A DNA stretch of 64,000 nt from Aureobasidium sp. EXF-3400 (taxonomy: Eukaryota > Ascomycota > Dothideomycetes > Dothideales > Saccotheciaceae): assembly GCA_024195585.1 (NCBI GenBank), contig SWBL01000251.1:16540-80539 (forward strand). Reading direction: 5' to 3'. The stretch's first letter is position 1; each line of letters begins with the position of its first letter. Positions 11,196 to 22,742 of this stretch are shown here, one piece after another. A model generated the notes under the pieces. It was not told the origin of the DNA, ran no database searches, and saw only the letters and a list, made by a program, of their open reading frames with translations. A program made the translations under genes and the position numbers.

Positions 11196-12421
11196 GCGAG
11201 GCGGAATGAGCCGGGAAGAAGGACGAGGCAGCAGCCGGAAGGCAAGCGTGTGCAGCAGCTCAATGACAAGATACCGGTGGGCTGGAAGAGATGGTATTCA
11301 TGCTCGTCATTGAAGAATGTTCAGATGGTCTTCCCATAGATGTTGCAGACTGATGAAATGGATGAGCATTGGCTACTAAGCATATCTCTCATGGTCTTCA
11401 AAGCAGAAGGAGCACCCCGAGAATATCGTGCGGGTATGCTGTTCCTTCATCACAATATGCACGTGCAAGATGTCTAAGCAAGAACTCCTGCCCTTGTGTA
11501 GATAGCGGTGACCAGCTAAGAACGTCACGCTTGCTTACCGGATGACTTGGACATGTCGGCCCTAGACGCCGCATTACAAGCTGTACAGAAAGATGCCAGT
11601 ATCTCCGGAAGAGCGAGCAGGGCCCTGAGAAAAAGATGGTTTGACGACCAGTCGTCGAGGAGCTTTCGCGCAAAAGACAACCCCCAGATGACGTAGCCAC
11701 TTTTCTGCCTGATTGAAGACGTCGGCAACGAGGACGCTCTTCTGTCTGATAGGATCTACTCGGAGCACTCGAATGACCGAGATGGTATGCCATGATAATT
11801 GTCAACGACCACTACTGTATTACTCGTCCATAGCTCAGACTTTCTTGAGCGGATAAGGATGGAACCGACTTCCTCAAAGAGTCATAGTTGGAGCAACGGA
11901 TAGAAGTGATTATAGAACGCATATGGTCTGGTAAACAGCGTTATAGCAGTTCTGCCATAGTCTATAGTAAGTACGCAGGCGCGCAGATGAGATATACTTG
12001 AAGTAATGTTTGCTGGCAAGCATCTCGCTTCTCACGATCAGAGTTTCTCGAATTTTCGAGTGTCATGGTTCGTGTGTTTGGCAAGGCGTCACAGTGCTAT
12101 AGGTTGGGACGCATATTATCATACTTTAAATCGCGTTCGTTATAGAGTCATGTCCGACCTCGGCCAGGGCACACCAGGCACGCAATTCATTCGGCACGGC
12201 AGTTGATTCGCAAGCCGCCCATTCGCCATCATCTCTCTCATCTTTTGGAGTTTGATCTTTCATTCCTAACAACAACTACACACTTCAAAATCCAATTACC
12301 ACTCAATTGACAACAGGCGTCTCTTGAACATCTCACCGCATCGCATTCGATCTCCCTCACAGCTCGTATACAACAATCGCAGGTGGTAGGCCCTGTTTCA
12401 AAAACCACGACTCCTAGTATC
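11196..12421. other. Intergenic, no gene seen
   Basis: Holds the 3' flank of the NO VEIN-like gene and the promoter and leader of the cystathionine beta-lyase. Several overlapping minus-strand frames at 11398-11805 are low-complexity translations with no motif and are not called. Confidence 0.5.
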
Positions 12422-13741
12422 ATGTCGTCCTCTTCTACTTCAGTTCCGGCCAACAAGCGCCTGGACATGGATGGTCACGATCTTCCTCCTTCGCCCACTC
12501 CCTCCAGCCCCAGCAATGGCAAGAACAAGTACTCTCTCGCAACCGAGCTTGTCTACACCGAGTCAAACGACCAGTACAATGCTAGCAGCGTCCCCATCTA
12601 TCAGTCCGCAACCTTCAAGGGCGAGGGCAACGAGTATGACTACACTCGTTCCGGAAACCCCACCCGTACCCATCTCGAGCGTCATTTGGCCAAGATCATG
12701 AACGCCCACCGCGCGCTGGTCGTGTCGTCGGGCATGGCTTGCCTTGACGTTATCACCCGCCTCCTTCACCCCGGCGATGAGGTTGTCACCGGCGACGACC
12801 TCTACGGCGGCTCCAACCGTCTTCTTAAATACCTCTCGACCCATGGCGGCATTGTTGTTCGCCACGTCGACACCACAACCCCCGCTTCAGTCGCTGCCGT
12901 CCTGTCTGAGAAGACTGCCATGGTCCTTCTCGAGTCTCCCACCAACCCTCTCATGAAGGTTGTCGATATCCCTACTCTTTCTGCTCTCGCCCACAAGGCA
13001 AACCCCAAGGCGCTCGTCATTGTCGACAACACTATGTTGTCCCCCTACCTCCAGAACCCTCTAGACCTGGGCGCCGATGTCGTGTACGAGAGCGGCACTA
13101 AATACCTGTCTGGTCACCACGATGTCATGGCTGGTGTAATGGCCACCAACAGCCCTGAATTGGGTGACAGACTCTACTTCCCTATCAACGCCTCGGGATG
13201 CGGCCTCAGTCCTTTCGACTCTTGGTTGCTCCTTCGTGGTATCAAGACGTTGGCCGTTCGCATGGAAAAGCAACAGGCCAACGCCATGGCCATTGCCAGA
13301 TACCTCGAGGGTAACGGATTCAAGGTCCGCTACCCTGGTCTCAAGTCGCACCCCCAGTACGACCTCCACTGGTCTCAAGCACGCGGCGCAGGTGCCGTCC
13401 TTGCCTTTGAGACTGGCTCCACCACCATCTCGGAGAGAATTGTCGCAGCCGCCAAGATCTTCGCCATCTCGGTTTCTTTCGGCTGCGTCAACAGCTTGAT
13501 CAGCATGCCCTGCCGTATGAGCCATGCCAGCATTGACCCCGCTACCAGAAAGGAGCGCGCTTTGCCCGAGGACATTATCCGTCTGTGCATTGGTATTGAG
13601 GATGTGGGTGATTTGCTTGACGACCTCCAACAAGCTCTGGTCAGAGCAGGTGCTGTGAAAATCACACCTGACGGAATTGAGCCTCTTGACGTTCCTGAGG
13701 GCGAGACCAAGGCAACTAGGGAGCTGACTGACGAGCCATGA
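12422..13741 (+). CDS. STR3: Cystathionine beta-lyase (PLP-dependent)
   Basis: Cleaves cystathionine to homocysteine, pyruvate and ammonia in methionine synthesis. The 439-residue single-exon protein shows the Cys/Met-metabolism PLP-enzyme fold: YTRSGNPT (residues 74-81), the cofactor-ring stretch VSSGMACLD (101-109), VDNTMLSPY with D202, and the Schiff-base lysine K227 in GTKYLSGH. The usual SAT before that lysine is SGT here. The first ~36 residues are a Ser/Pro-rich extension without a clear targeting signal. ATG 12422 is the first in-frame ATG. Distinguishing beta-lyase from cystathionine gamma-synthase or gamma-lyase rests on overall resemblance to fungal MetG/Str3 (for example STKY-LSGH-DVMAG spacing and length), so the exact member is slightly less certain than the family. 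Confidence 0.88.
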   Translation: MSSSSTSVPANKRLDMDGHDLPPSPTPSSPSNGKNKYSLATELVYTESNDQYNASSVPIYQSATFKGEGNEYDYTRSGNPTRTHLERHLAKIMNAHRALVVSSGMACLDVITRLLHPGDEVVTGDDLYGGSNRLLKYLSTHGGIVVRHVDTTTPASVAAVLSEKTAMVLLESPTNPLMKVVDIPTLSALAHKANPKALVIVDNTMLSPYLQNPLDLGADVVYESGTKYLSGHHDVMAGVMATNSPELGDRLYFPINASGCGLSPFDSWLLLRGIKTLAVRMEKQQANAMAIARYLEGNGFKVRYPGLKSHPQYDLHWSQARGAGAVLAFETGSTTISERIVAAAKIFAISVSFGCVNSLISMPCRMSHASIDPATRKERALPEDIIRLCIGIEDVGDLLDDLQQALVRAGAVKITPDGIEPLDVPEGETKATRELTDEP

Positions 13742-14264
13742 TGATCATGACGATATTTGCAATAGTTTCTTTCTTCTTTACCTGTACATACCTCTTTGCG
13801 AAAGAAAGGATAGAGTCAGGCCATCGATACACCCAAAATGATATTGACTCAGTTAAAACGTTATGATCGAATCAAGCAGTGACAGGTGCGGGGTAATCCC
13901 CTCCGTGCCTCCCCTCGCTGGTTGGATGCTATCGACCCGTCGCTCTTTCCCGACCATCCTGCTTGCTGTTCATCCAGTTTTTGTTCTCTGCGAATTCATG
14001 CCTAGACTGCTATCAACTGCTACACTTGACCATCAAGGACCTCGGTCAGCTGCATCGAGCGACGCGACAAAGATAACTCGAGTATACCGGAGATAAGCTC
14101 CAGCCACATTCCGCTGGTATACAAGCACTTGACCATTATCCATCGCGCTTTGTACGCCTCCTAGAGCAGACGAATACGCTGTAGGTAATGACTGTTCCTT
14201 TGTCTATACCATCTCTCATGATCTGGTTCAAGCACTAACCCATTCCGCCAGCTTCCCAGCAACC
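13742..14264. other. Intergenic with probable 5'UTR intron
   Basis: Contains a likely 5'UTR intron of the next gene at 14185-14251 (GTAATG...CACTAAC...GCCAG), ending 13 nt before the ATG. Nothing else is recognised. Confidence 0.5.
14185..14251 (+). other. Probable 5'UTR intron
   Basis: GTAATG donor, CTAAC branch site and CCGCCAG acceptor, 67 nt, ending 13 nt before the start codon at 14265. It lies wholly outside the coding sequence. Confidence 0.45.
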
Positions 14265-17229
14265 ATGCCGTTCCTCCGGCAGGCCCACGGCGTTAAGCTT
14301 CGGTCGCTACCAAACAATGTCGTATTCTACCCTTCTACTGTCCGCTTTGCAAGCCATTCGAACAAGCACAAGAAGAATCATGTTGCCCGAGACCCGCAAG
14401 ACAAAGCCCGCCCGGATCACAATGAAGCGGGACATGGCAAACGCCAGAAGCCATTCTGGAAGTCCATCACCCCCGACTTCCTAACACAGGAGACAAATGC
14501 TTCCTTGAGAAAGAGTGGACATTTCGCACAGGTCTCGGCTTTCAAGCTCTTCACATCTCACAAGTCTGGCACTAAGCCAGTCGTCGAAGCTTCATCCGCA
14601 TCATGGGACTCCAACACCAATGCGGTCAGCCACACTGTCTATGATCCCATTTCTGGCAGAATGATTCCTGCAAACAACGAACAGAGTAGACAGAAGTCTA
14701 CTTCAGCCAAGAGCAAGAAAGACACCCACACCGACAAGACCTATCAGAAGCCCACCATCGTCTCGCAGCCACCCGAGAATATCGAGACTCTCTCCAACAC
14801 CCCCACCTCTCATGCCTCTTTCACCGAAGACTTTGATAAGATCTATCAGTCAGAGCATGATGAACTCCTCGCAGCTCGTAGGCATCTAGACACTTTGCGC
14901 GAACAGATCCAGATTCTGGAACGTCAAACCCATCCTGAGATGACCAAACCTCACTACGCCGTTGATGCAGAAAGACCTGCAGTCTTCGAAGATGGCTGGG
15001 ACAACAATCCGAAGGGTCTCGAAACAGCTTTCAAGCTTGAAAAGGAGGCTTGTGAACATGGCGAGATGAGACCTCTGGAGCAAGAGTTGGACGCTCTTAA
15101 CAAGAGACCTGCCCAGGAAGTCAACGATGGCTACAGTATTGCTCCAAGCGGTCTGGAAACTCTTTTCGCGAACGAACAGAAGGGTGATGACATCAGCCAC
15201 AAATCATCCTTGGAGCAAGAGTTGGTTGCTATGAACACCAAAGCTCCTCCTCTTGACGACGGTTATTCACCATCGCCCCAAGGTCTTGAGACATTGTTCG
15301 AACAAGAACAGCATACCACTGGTCAAGGCGAACGCAAGTCACTCGAAGACGAAGTTCGGATGACTGGCTCTGCAACTGGTCAACCACAAGATATTCATGG
15401 CATGTCCAAAGAGCCCACAGGGCTTGAAACGATGTATGAGCGCGAACAGCAGGGCACACCTCAGCGACTGGAACAAGAACTCGGAAACCTGGCCTCCAGT
15501 GCGGTCGTGAGTGATCCAGGTGACGTCTACTCAAAAGAACCTTCCCGTATGCAGACCATTTACGAGAAGGAGGCAGAGGTAAATCAGAAAAGACAGCACA
15601 CGGATCTTGAGCATGAACTTCACGACCATATTCAAGCTCTCGATGACTCGTCAGCTAATCTCAACGGAATGCAAACTCTCTGGAAACGAGAGCAGGAGAA
15701 CGTCGAGAATGGCAGTGTCAGATCTCTCGAGGACGAGATCAAAGCCAAGCAACAACCACAAACCAATCCGAGTGAGGACGATCCGTTTGGTATGGAGACT
15801 CACTTCCGCAATGAAGCTCAGAGCACTGGAGATGGCAAGTCGAAAACTCTTGAAGAGGAGATAAGCCGCATAGTGCAGGCACAGGTTCATGAAGACGATC
15901 ATTCCCATCCCCCAAAGGCCCTTGAGACTGCCTTCCAGAACGAAGAGAAAGATGCGAACCTCGGAAAGCGTCAGAGCCTCGAGAAAGAAATGGACTCCCG
16001 TGAACCTGGTTTCGAAGACGGATACTCGACTATGCCAATGGGCCTCCAGATGATGTTCCGCCGTGAGAAACAGAGCGATGGACGTTCCCTTGAAGAAGAC
16101 CTCAAACAGGTGAGAAGACCAAATTCCCTTCGTGCTAGGTGATCTATACTGACTGCAACTCGAGATGGAGGAAGCTTCTTACCACGAGAACGGCTACTCC
16201 CGCGCACCAATTGGCATGGAAAGCTCGTTCGAGAAAGAAGCCAATGACGAATCGACTTCCCTAGAAGCAGACTTGAAGGACATGCCGGGCGAGGGAGACC
16301 TTTCTCCGACTGTGGGTAAGTTTGCTGCCAGAGATCAATGGTACAAGCAGCCTGCCAGAAGCACGTTTTCTGAAAATTCCTCAAAGGCAGACGTGAGAGA
16401 GCTTAAACAACATACCGCAGTCTTCGGACGTCCGCTTGACGAAGGATCATCCAATCCTGTCCAGTCCAGCGTGGTGTCGTCAGAGGAGCATCCATCGGCA
16501 ACGACCACATCGACCAGTGATTCTATACATTCATCCTCGAAACCAAAGCCAGGTCCGGATATCACTTGGGCTGAGCCCGCTACTTACAAAATCCTCGCCT
16601 ACGACTCCAAAAGTGATTTCCTCACTATGACTACCACATCATCTAACTTTTCGGAAAGCGATGCACCCTTATCCATACCCCAAGCTATCTCTCAGCTCTC
16701 CCAGATCGCTCGTTTCTTACCACATCTTGAATCGTTACAGAACGAAGAATTTCAGATTACCCATGCAGCAAAGGATTATTTGATATTGCGGAAAATGCAC
16801 GCGAACGCTGAGCCAAAAACTCCACAGTATGGTGGTGGCATCAACCCTATCGATGGTACTGCCAAACATATTCCAATCGAGCCCCCTACTGCACGTTTCG
16901 CCTCGCCTACAGGATTCATCAACTACGAACCCATCTTTCCCACCGAAGCTACCCACAAGCGCAAAGATGCGTTCAACCCATTTTCTGATATGACCGCCAA
17001 TGGACTTCCAAAGGGTCCAGAGCATGAATACTATATCGATCCGAAAGGGGGTGCAAGGCTTCGACTGACTGATGAGCACGCTCGTTATTTGAAGCGTCAG
17101 CGCTGGCGTCGAAAAATCGGATGGATCCTGAGTGTCGCTGCAGGTACAGCAGTGTCTACTACATATATTGTTGGTGTGTCTGGTGAGCTTGCTCGGTCCG
17201 ACAAGCACATTCCGCCGGCCACGACATGA
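14265..17229 (+). CDS. Repeat-rich, probably mitochondrial protein of unknown function (ten ~35-aa repeats)
   Basis: Two exons (14265-16109, 16165-17229) joined by a 55-nt intron give 969 residues. The N-terminus is basic and Ser/Arg-rich, like a mitochondrial presequence. Residues ~242-654 hold ten consecutive diverged repeats of about 32-37 residues with the pattern (E/D)DGYS..P.GLETxFxxEQ...SLExEL; the intron falls between repeats nine and ten. After a Ser/Thr-rich linker comes a conserved-looking C-terminal part (FASPTGFINYEPIFP, KRKDAFNPFSDM). One predicted membrane helix (IGWILSVAAGTAVSTTYIVG) follows a basic RQRWRRK cluster. I recall similar C-termini in filamentous-fungal proteins annotated only as serine-threonine rich. 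An inner-membrane or matrix-tethered role is inference. Confidence 0.8.
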
Positions 17230-17417
17230 TTCAAGACTATTCTCATAGCCCATTGATGGTATATATTTCATGGGCAGTCTTTCGTTTTTGCTTCTTGGTA
17301 TTCTTGTCAATGCAACTGGTAGCTAATACATAATAATCAATAAACCACGTTCTACAAGATTGTTCTATCGATATGCGACATTCATGATCACATCAAGCGG
17401 GCTCAAAATCTAGACTT

Positions 17418-19367
17418 CTATAAAAGACCACTTTCCTTCAACCTCTTCTCTATTTCCCTCTGCTCTAATTGCGCAGGCGTCTTCGTCTTCGGTAGCTTGA
17501 CTGAAATCTCAGCGAAGAAGTTTTCCCAGAATCTGACACCGTCGAGACCTTGTTCGCGACATAGAGCACCTCTTTCCTCTGCCATCTCGAGTTCTTCGGT
17601 CGCGACACCGACACTCCAGCCAAACCTCTCTGCTGTCTCCTGTGCAGTCACGCCACGGCCAAATGCTTGCCAATCCCAAGTCACTGATGGACCCGTGACG
17701 GCACCGAACTCGGATGTGTTCGACATGGATGGTGGAATAGAGTGGAGGTCTTTGAGCCAGGACAAAATGCTCGCCACGGTTTTGTCATCGGTACGGTCAC
17801 GGCCTTGGACGACGAGGAGACCGCTTCTGAAGCGGCGGAGACGAATAGGTAGACGTAGTGTATCCCACATAGTTGCAGCTCTCTCAAAGTCTCGCGGTGA
17901 GACTAATTCAATACCATTGCGTGTGCGGTTGAAAACGGCCCAGAGATCGACGAGGGACATGATGCCACCTTCTCTTCTCAACACGCCTCTCTTGTCGTCA
18001 GTGAGGAACTCTGCTAGATTACGGGAGAGTTCGGCGATGTAGGTACGATCAGCACCGCTGCCTGAGAGCATGTCCTTGGTTGTTACGAGACCCATGTCTG
18101 AGAGGAGAGAGGCTGCTTCTGCATTGGCGTCGTGCTCATTGTCGCCGCCATTGCTGTTTTGAGATCGGAAGCGTTCGGCCATGGCGATGACTTCTTTTGC
18201 TGAGGTCATGAGAGCTTCCAGATCCTCGAATGAACTTCCGATGACGAACTCGTTGTTTTTGCGGAGTTCTGCTCCTCGTCGTTCCAGGCCTGCTATACCG
18301 ACAATCTTTGGAGGTGGAGGTATCGGTGTATAACCATCTGTGGCTGAGTATGTTGAAGTTTGAATAGGCTCTCCAGTGCGAGACCTAGGTATAGGAGGTG
18401 CGTTTTGAAGAAGCCATTTCCGCTGGACTAGGGCCCCTTTTAGCCGTTCGTAGAAAACCTTGTCGCCACCAGCACGGAAGGAGAGTTTGACGCTCTCTGG
18501 AGTAGTGTCGCCCAAAGCAGAGGTAGGAAGGGATGGACCTGGTGATTCTGGTCGAGTGATCGCGCTCTCGATGATCTGTGAACGTCTGTCTGCTGAGCTC
18601 GAGAGTTTCGCCCCGCATATTTCGCAGCTACTGAGAGATGGATGATTCGAGAATGTGCAACGTGGACACTGATTTAACGACACATCCATAGGTATCTGTG
18701 TTTTTTGTGGTGAAGATGACAGTGGGCTGCTTGTGGCTGTCGCAGGTATGGGTGTGAAAGATGAGCCGCTTGGTCGATTCGACAGAGCTGCAATGGCTGC
18801 TTTGACAACATGAACAAGAGGCGGCTTGATTCCACAGGCCAAACATGGTGGTAAAGGTGTCCGGTCATTCGCGGTGCTCGGATCGAAGTTGGACGGAACA
18901 GGGTTTGAGAATGAGCAGATGGGACATATCCAAGTAGCATTCGGATCCCTTACTGGCGCCGGCGAAGGCGCAGCAGCACGTCCCGGGGTGGCATATCGAC
19001 TCGGTGGTGCGGATCCTAGGGGGCTGCTCGGACTTGGATAACCAGGTTTTGGACTTCTGATGGCCAAGGTATTATGTTTTGGAGCTTTCGGATACAGTGT
19101 GACTTTCGCCGATGACTTCAAGAATCCGGCATAGAACTCCGGTCTGTCGACATCCTTGAGATCTATGGCTGTAGAAAACTTTCGTGGCTCCTGGTTATCG
19201 ACATAGCACACGCGATGTGATGTCAAGTATGCGTGGCCATTTTGATAATTGGGTATTTTGTATTTGCCCTCGTAGAGACCTACTGAATCCTGGACAAACA
19301 AGAGAGTCTCATCTGGTAGTAGAGAAGGACGAAGAGCAGTCGTCAGGTCAAGTTGGCGAAGAAACAT
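17418..19367 (-). CDS. VPS36: ESCRT-II subunit Vps36
   Basis: Vps36 is the ubiquitin- and phosphoinositide-binding subunit of ESCRT-II, which helps sort membrane cargo into multivesicular bodies. The 649-residue single-exon protein begins with a GLUE (PH-like) domain (LLPDETLLFVQDSVGLYEG, HAYLTSHRVCYVD). As in yeast, the domain is interrupted by two NZF zinc fingers: one with CPIC...CLAC (C148, C151, C175, C178) and one with CPRC...CEIC near residue 232-256. The domain then resumes (VKLSFRAGGDKVFYERLKGAL). The C-terminal half carries the winged-helix EAP45 region, with FGWSVGVATEELEMAEERGALCREQGLDGVRFWENFF. The first NZF has an expanded 23-residue knuckle spacing. It converges with the preceding gene, with 188 bp between stops. 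Confidence 0.95.
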   Translation of the reverse strand: MFLRQLDLTTALRPSLLPDETLLFVQDSVGLYEGKYKIPNYQNGHAYLTSHRVCYVDNQEPRKFSTAIDLKDVDRPEFYAGFLKSSAKVTLYPKAPKHNTLAIRSPKPGYPSPSSPLGSAPPSRYATPGRAAAPSPAPVRDPNATWICPICSFSNPVPSNFDPSTANDRTPLPPCLACGIKPPLVHVVKAAIAALSNRPSGSSFTPIPATATSSPLSSSPQKTQIPMDVSLNQCPRCTFSNHPSLSSCEICGAKLSSSADRRSQIIESAITRPESPGPSLPTSALGDTTPESVKLSFRAGGDKVFYERLKGALVQRKWLLQNAPPIPRSRTGEPIQTSTYSATDGYTPIPPPPKIVGIAGLERRGAELRKNNEFVIGSSFEDLEALMTSAKEVIAMAERFRSQNSNGGDNEHDANAEAASLLSDMGLVTTKDMLSGSGADRTYIAELSRNLAEFLTDDKRGVLRREGGIMSLVDLWAVFNRTRNGIELVSPRDFERAATMWDTLRLPIRLRRFRSGLLVVQGRDRTDDKTVASILSWLKDLHSIPPSMSNTSEFGAVTGPSVTWDWQAFGRGVTAQETAERFGWSVGVATEELEMAEERGALCREQGLDGVRFWENFFAEISVKLPKTKTPAQLEQREIEKRLKESGLL

Positions 19368-19730
19368 CCAGCTATGCAGTTATCCGTGACCTCTCCAATG
19401 CGGGGTGCTGGATGATGGTGTCCTGTAGATCGAGAATATGGAAAGAGACAGCAGTCAAGACCAAAACGACAAGATATCCAAGAGATGTTAGTGGTCCTTG
19501 AAGTACGATTTGAACGAGTGTATGCACGGTATAAGGCAACAAGAAGGCACGTGTTGGTGGACAAGATTGGGAAGGTGGTCGGTGACCGCATAATCCGGGG
19601 TCTTGGCACAGGGTCGCACTTGCTCTTTCCCTTTGGGAGCGCGCTTTCTCCTCACAAGCCGCCGCCTGCTCTCATTCACGATTGCCCTGTCTCGCTGTAT
19701 TTCTTTGTTAGCCGTGTGTGATCATCCAAC
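19368..19730. other. Divergent promoter region VPS36/THP3
   Basis: A 363-bp spacer between two start codons on opposite strands. No core element stands out. Confidence 0.55.
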
Positions 19731-21285
19731 ATGACAACAACACCGTGGCAGTCCGGTAAGAATGACACAATCACCAGCCATCGTCAACTTCATTTCACTA
19801 ATAGGACTTCTCTAGGCTCGCCGGCATTCACAGCAGTCACTGCTCGTCGAACACTAACCCGTCCTCAATCAGCGGCGCCCGTACCTCCTCCAGCCCAGCC
19901 GCAAGCTACTACTGTTAAGATCGAGTGGCCCCAGCCGGTGCGCGACTACGTCCAACGCGCCTTTGCCGACAAACCCAACGACAACCACGCAGACGATATC
20001 GAAGACAGTGCCGTCGCCGCAAAGCTGAAGTCGGTCATCACTCAAGCAGCCGAAGCAAATCAACTCGGAATCATCGACTGGCCCAGCCATCCTCTACCAC
20101 GAGAACTCCTCCGCATTGAAAGAGCCGCCATGATGAGCGCCTCGAAGAAACGCAAATCTATGGATGTGGACTCCACCGACGCTTCGTCGCCCATCCCTCC
20201 CTGGAGAGTGAAGAATCTCTCCCTTGCCGACCGCATCACTGGTACTAGTCCCGACAAGCGCCAGAAAAAAGCCGACCAGTTCCGTGCCACTGCCCCTCCC
20301 AGTAAGTTGAGCGATCTCGAGAAACGAAGGCAGCGTTTCGCACTGGGCAACCAAGGTCCCAATTCTCCTTATCTCTCTTCTCCTCGTGACGACTCTCCCA
20401 TGCCCGACGCCAACGATGGTCCCTGTGTCGGCACTTCTCAACAGCTTGAGAAGAACTATTTCCGCCTCACCGCCCCTCCTAAGCCCGAAACTGTTCGTCC
20501 CCTTCACATTCTCAAGCAAACTCTCGATCTTCTTATTAGGAAGTGGAAAGACGAGCACAACTATGGGTACATTTGCGATCAGTTCAAGTCTCTCAGACAG
20601 GATCTCACTGTCCAACATCTCAAGAATGATTTCACCGTTCGCGTGTACGAGGCTCACGCACGCATAGCTCTGGAAAAGGGGGACCTGGGTGAGTATAATC
20701 AGTGTCAAACTCAACTCCGTACTCTGTACAAGATGAAGTTGCGTGGTTCCCCTGGTGAATTTTTGGCGTATCGCATTCTCTACACTATCTATACCTGTAA
20801 CCGCCAAACCATGAATGATGTTTTGGCAGATTTAACCCCAGCAGACAAACAGTATCCCGCCGTCAAGCACGCCCTGGCAGTGCGAGCCTCGTTGGCTACA
20901 GGCAATTATCACAGATTCTTTAGGTTGTTTAACGAATCACCAAACATGGGTGCCTATCTGATGGACATGTTCGTCAATCGAGAAAGAGTGGCTGCCTTGG
21001 CCGCCATTTGCAGAGCGTAAGTTCTTTATCTGATTCACTACTGTCCCTATTCAGTTGTACTAACTCAAATCTAGTTATCGTCCAGGTGTCAAAGTCTCTT
21101 TCTTGACAGAAGAGTTGGCATTTGTGAGTGACGAGCAATGTGCACAATTCCTCTGTGAACACGGTGCACAGCAGTGCTTTGAAGAGAAGCCAGACGGCCA
21201 TCTCTTCTCTTGCCAGAAAGCAAGCCCGATCTTTGAGACGGCCAAGAACGGTGCATACCGTGTTGACATCAAAGGCCAAATTTGA
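19731..21285 (+). CDS. THP3: SAC3/GANP-family protein, Thp3-like
   Basis: Two exons (19731-21016, 21075-21285) give 498 residues. The C-terminal half is a SAC3/GANP/Nin1 domain: FRLTAPPKPETVRPLHILKQ, then DQFKSLRQDLTVQHL, VRVYEAHARIALEKGDLGEYNQCQTQL and FFRLFNESPN, ending with a PCI-like region after the intron. This order is typical of yeast Thp3 (LENG8 in animals), which works with Csn12 in transcription elongation and mRNA processing. The N-terminal ~200 residues are Pro/Gln-rich and disordered. A second, in-frame 60-nt intron may lie at 19756-19815 (GTAAGA...CACTAAT...CTCTAG); its removal would give a start reading MTTTPWQSGSPAF. The family is firm, the N-terminus open. Confidence 0.88.
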
Positions 21286-22742
21286 GAGGCCTTTGGTCAG
21301 CCAAGTGGGTGGAATATTAGCCAGCACAAGAGTTCGTAGCTCTCTGCTGTGCGGATCCACGCTTGCTTGACTTGTCATGTCCTGAATCTACACACGACTC
21401 GCTACAAGCTCATGTCTTCAGACTTTCTGGTATAGTCGACATTTTATCGAAACGATGTGCTGCTGGTGCCAGCCTGGATTTTCGACCAGGTAAAATTTCC
21501 GCAGTAGATACGTACCATACAACATCAGCCTATCAGCAAGATCCGAGCGCAGTCGACCCTGCCGGCCCGGCACTTTTGGCAGCTTCACGCCCCATGCAGG
21601 TCGGTTTCCATTTACTTGGAGGGAAAGGCATGTTGAAGTTGAAATTCGCGGTAGAGGCCAACGGCACAGAGTCAACTGGGTTCTGGAAAATTCTTACGAC
21701 TCATGTTCGAGTCTCATTTTTTGGGCGCACGCAGAACGCATGCACGTTAAAGTGCAGCTTCAGGTGTCGCACCAGTTCCGTTCTGACACATGGCCCTTTT
21801 TTCTCCCCCCTGCTTTAGTTCATCATGTTAGTAATTCAATAAGCTGTTCACTCTTCTTTGCACGTGTCGCCGCGTGAATATATGCAATTGCGCATTCATA
21901 CTGGCTGCGTTGGGCATGAAACAGATTGGAATCCTGCTTGGATGGTCGCAAGCCGGAATCCGCCTAGTTAAGGATTCGTATGCGCTTCAACAAAGCCCAT
22001 CCTCCGATGATAGATCAATCCAAGACAAGGTGCCGCTATCACGAGGAAATATACGTCAGCCGTTTCGGAGTGGCACAACGCGGAAGGAACAAAGGCTGAC
22101 GGCAAAGCCGAATGCGGCTTCCTCTCTAGCATGTTAGTGGATCTTCAAGAGACAACTTGCCTGTTCACTACGAGTGTACAATCTACCACAAATTTCACAA
22201 TATCGAGGCTGTTCACAGAGCGCGTAAAATCGGACAATTGATAGTGGTCTGTCTGGAGTGCTAATCACAAGCGCGAGGATACGGTGATACCCCACTCACG
22301 GGGAGCCACTCTAAACACCCTGCAGCACACTCAATCAAGTCTCTACAGGCTACAGCACGCGTAGGTCTCCACCAAGGTCTTGGTTCAAAGAGACTCCCTA
22401 TCTGTTCTTTTCACATCGTGATCGAACCGTCCAACATCAGAAACCCCTTTTAACGCGTCGAGGAAGCGCTGCGAACGCAACGCACGAGCGGTCGACAGTT
22501 GATTAGCCAAAGTTAAAACATTACAGCCATCGCGCCTCCTACAGCCAACGATTGAGGGCAAGCGCTCGTTCCCTGGTTGGACGTCAGGCCTCTTAAGAAA
22601 GCCTGTCTGACTTGCCGGTTTTACTATTCTGGCCCCTCTGTCCTTTACGTCTTTCATCTGGTCGTGTCACTTACCTGTTGCAATCGACGGGAGGCCGAGA
22701 AGCGAAACAAGCTAATAACTCAGCAATCTAATCCCCGAAATC
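21286..22742. other. 1.46-kb intergenic region, no gene seen
   Basis: THP3 3' flank and BEM1 upstream region. A 151-codon plus-strand frame (21363-21818) and a 90-codon minus-strand frame (22385-22657) lack motifs and were not accepted. Its length suggests extended BEM1 regulatory sequence or a long leader. Confidence 0.5.

Noticed and set aside
11398..11805. 135-codon minus-strand frame plus two overlapping frames
   Set aside because: Arg/Ser/Cys-rich translation typical of chance; several frames are equally open in the same bases.
12383..12421. Upstream extension of the cystathionine beta-lyase frame
   Set aside because: It begins at GTG; the first ATG is at 12422.
13844..13850. TGACTCA, a possible Gcn4/CpcA site
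   Set aside because: It lies downstream of the amino-acid gene and ~420 bp before an unrelated gene; a single 7-mer is expected by chance.
21640..21720. GTTCGAGTC followed by a T-run, resembling a tRNA T-arm with terminator
   Set aside because: No matching A-box, acceptor stem or anticodon arm could be folded upstream.
21363..21818. 151-codon plus-strand frame after THP3
   Set aside because: No motif, no homologue recognised, ordinary for intergenic sequence of this GC content.
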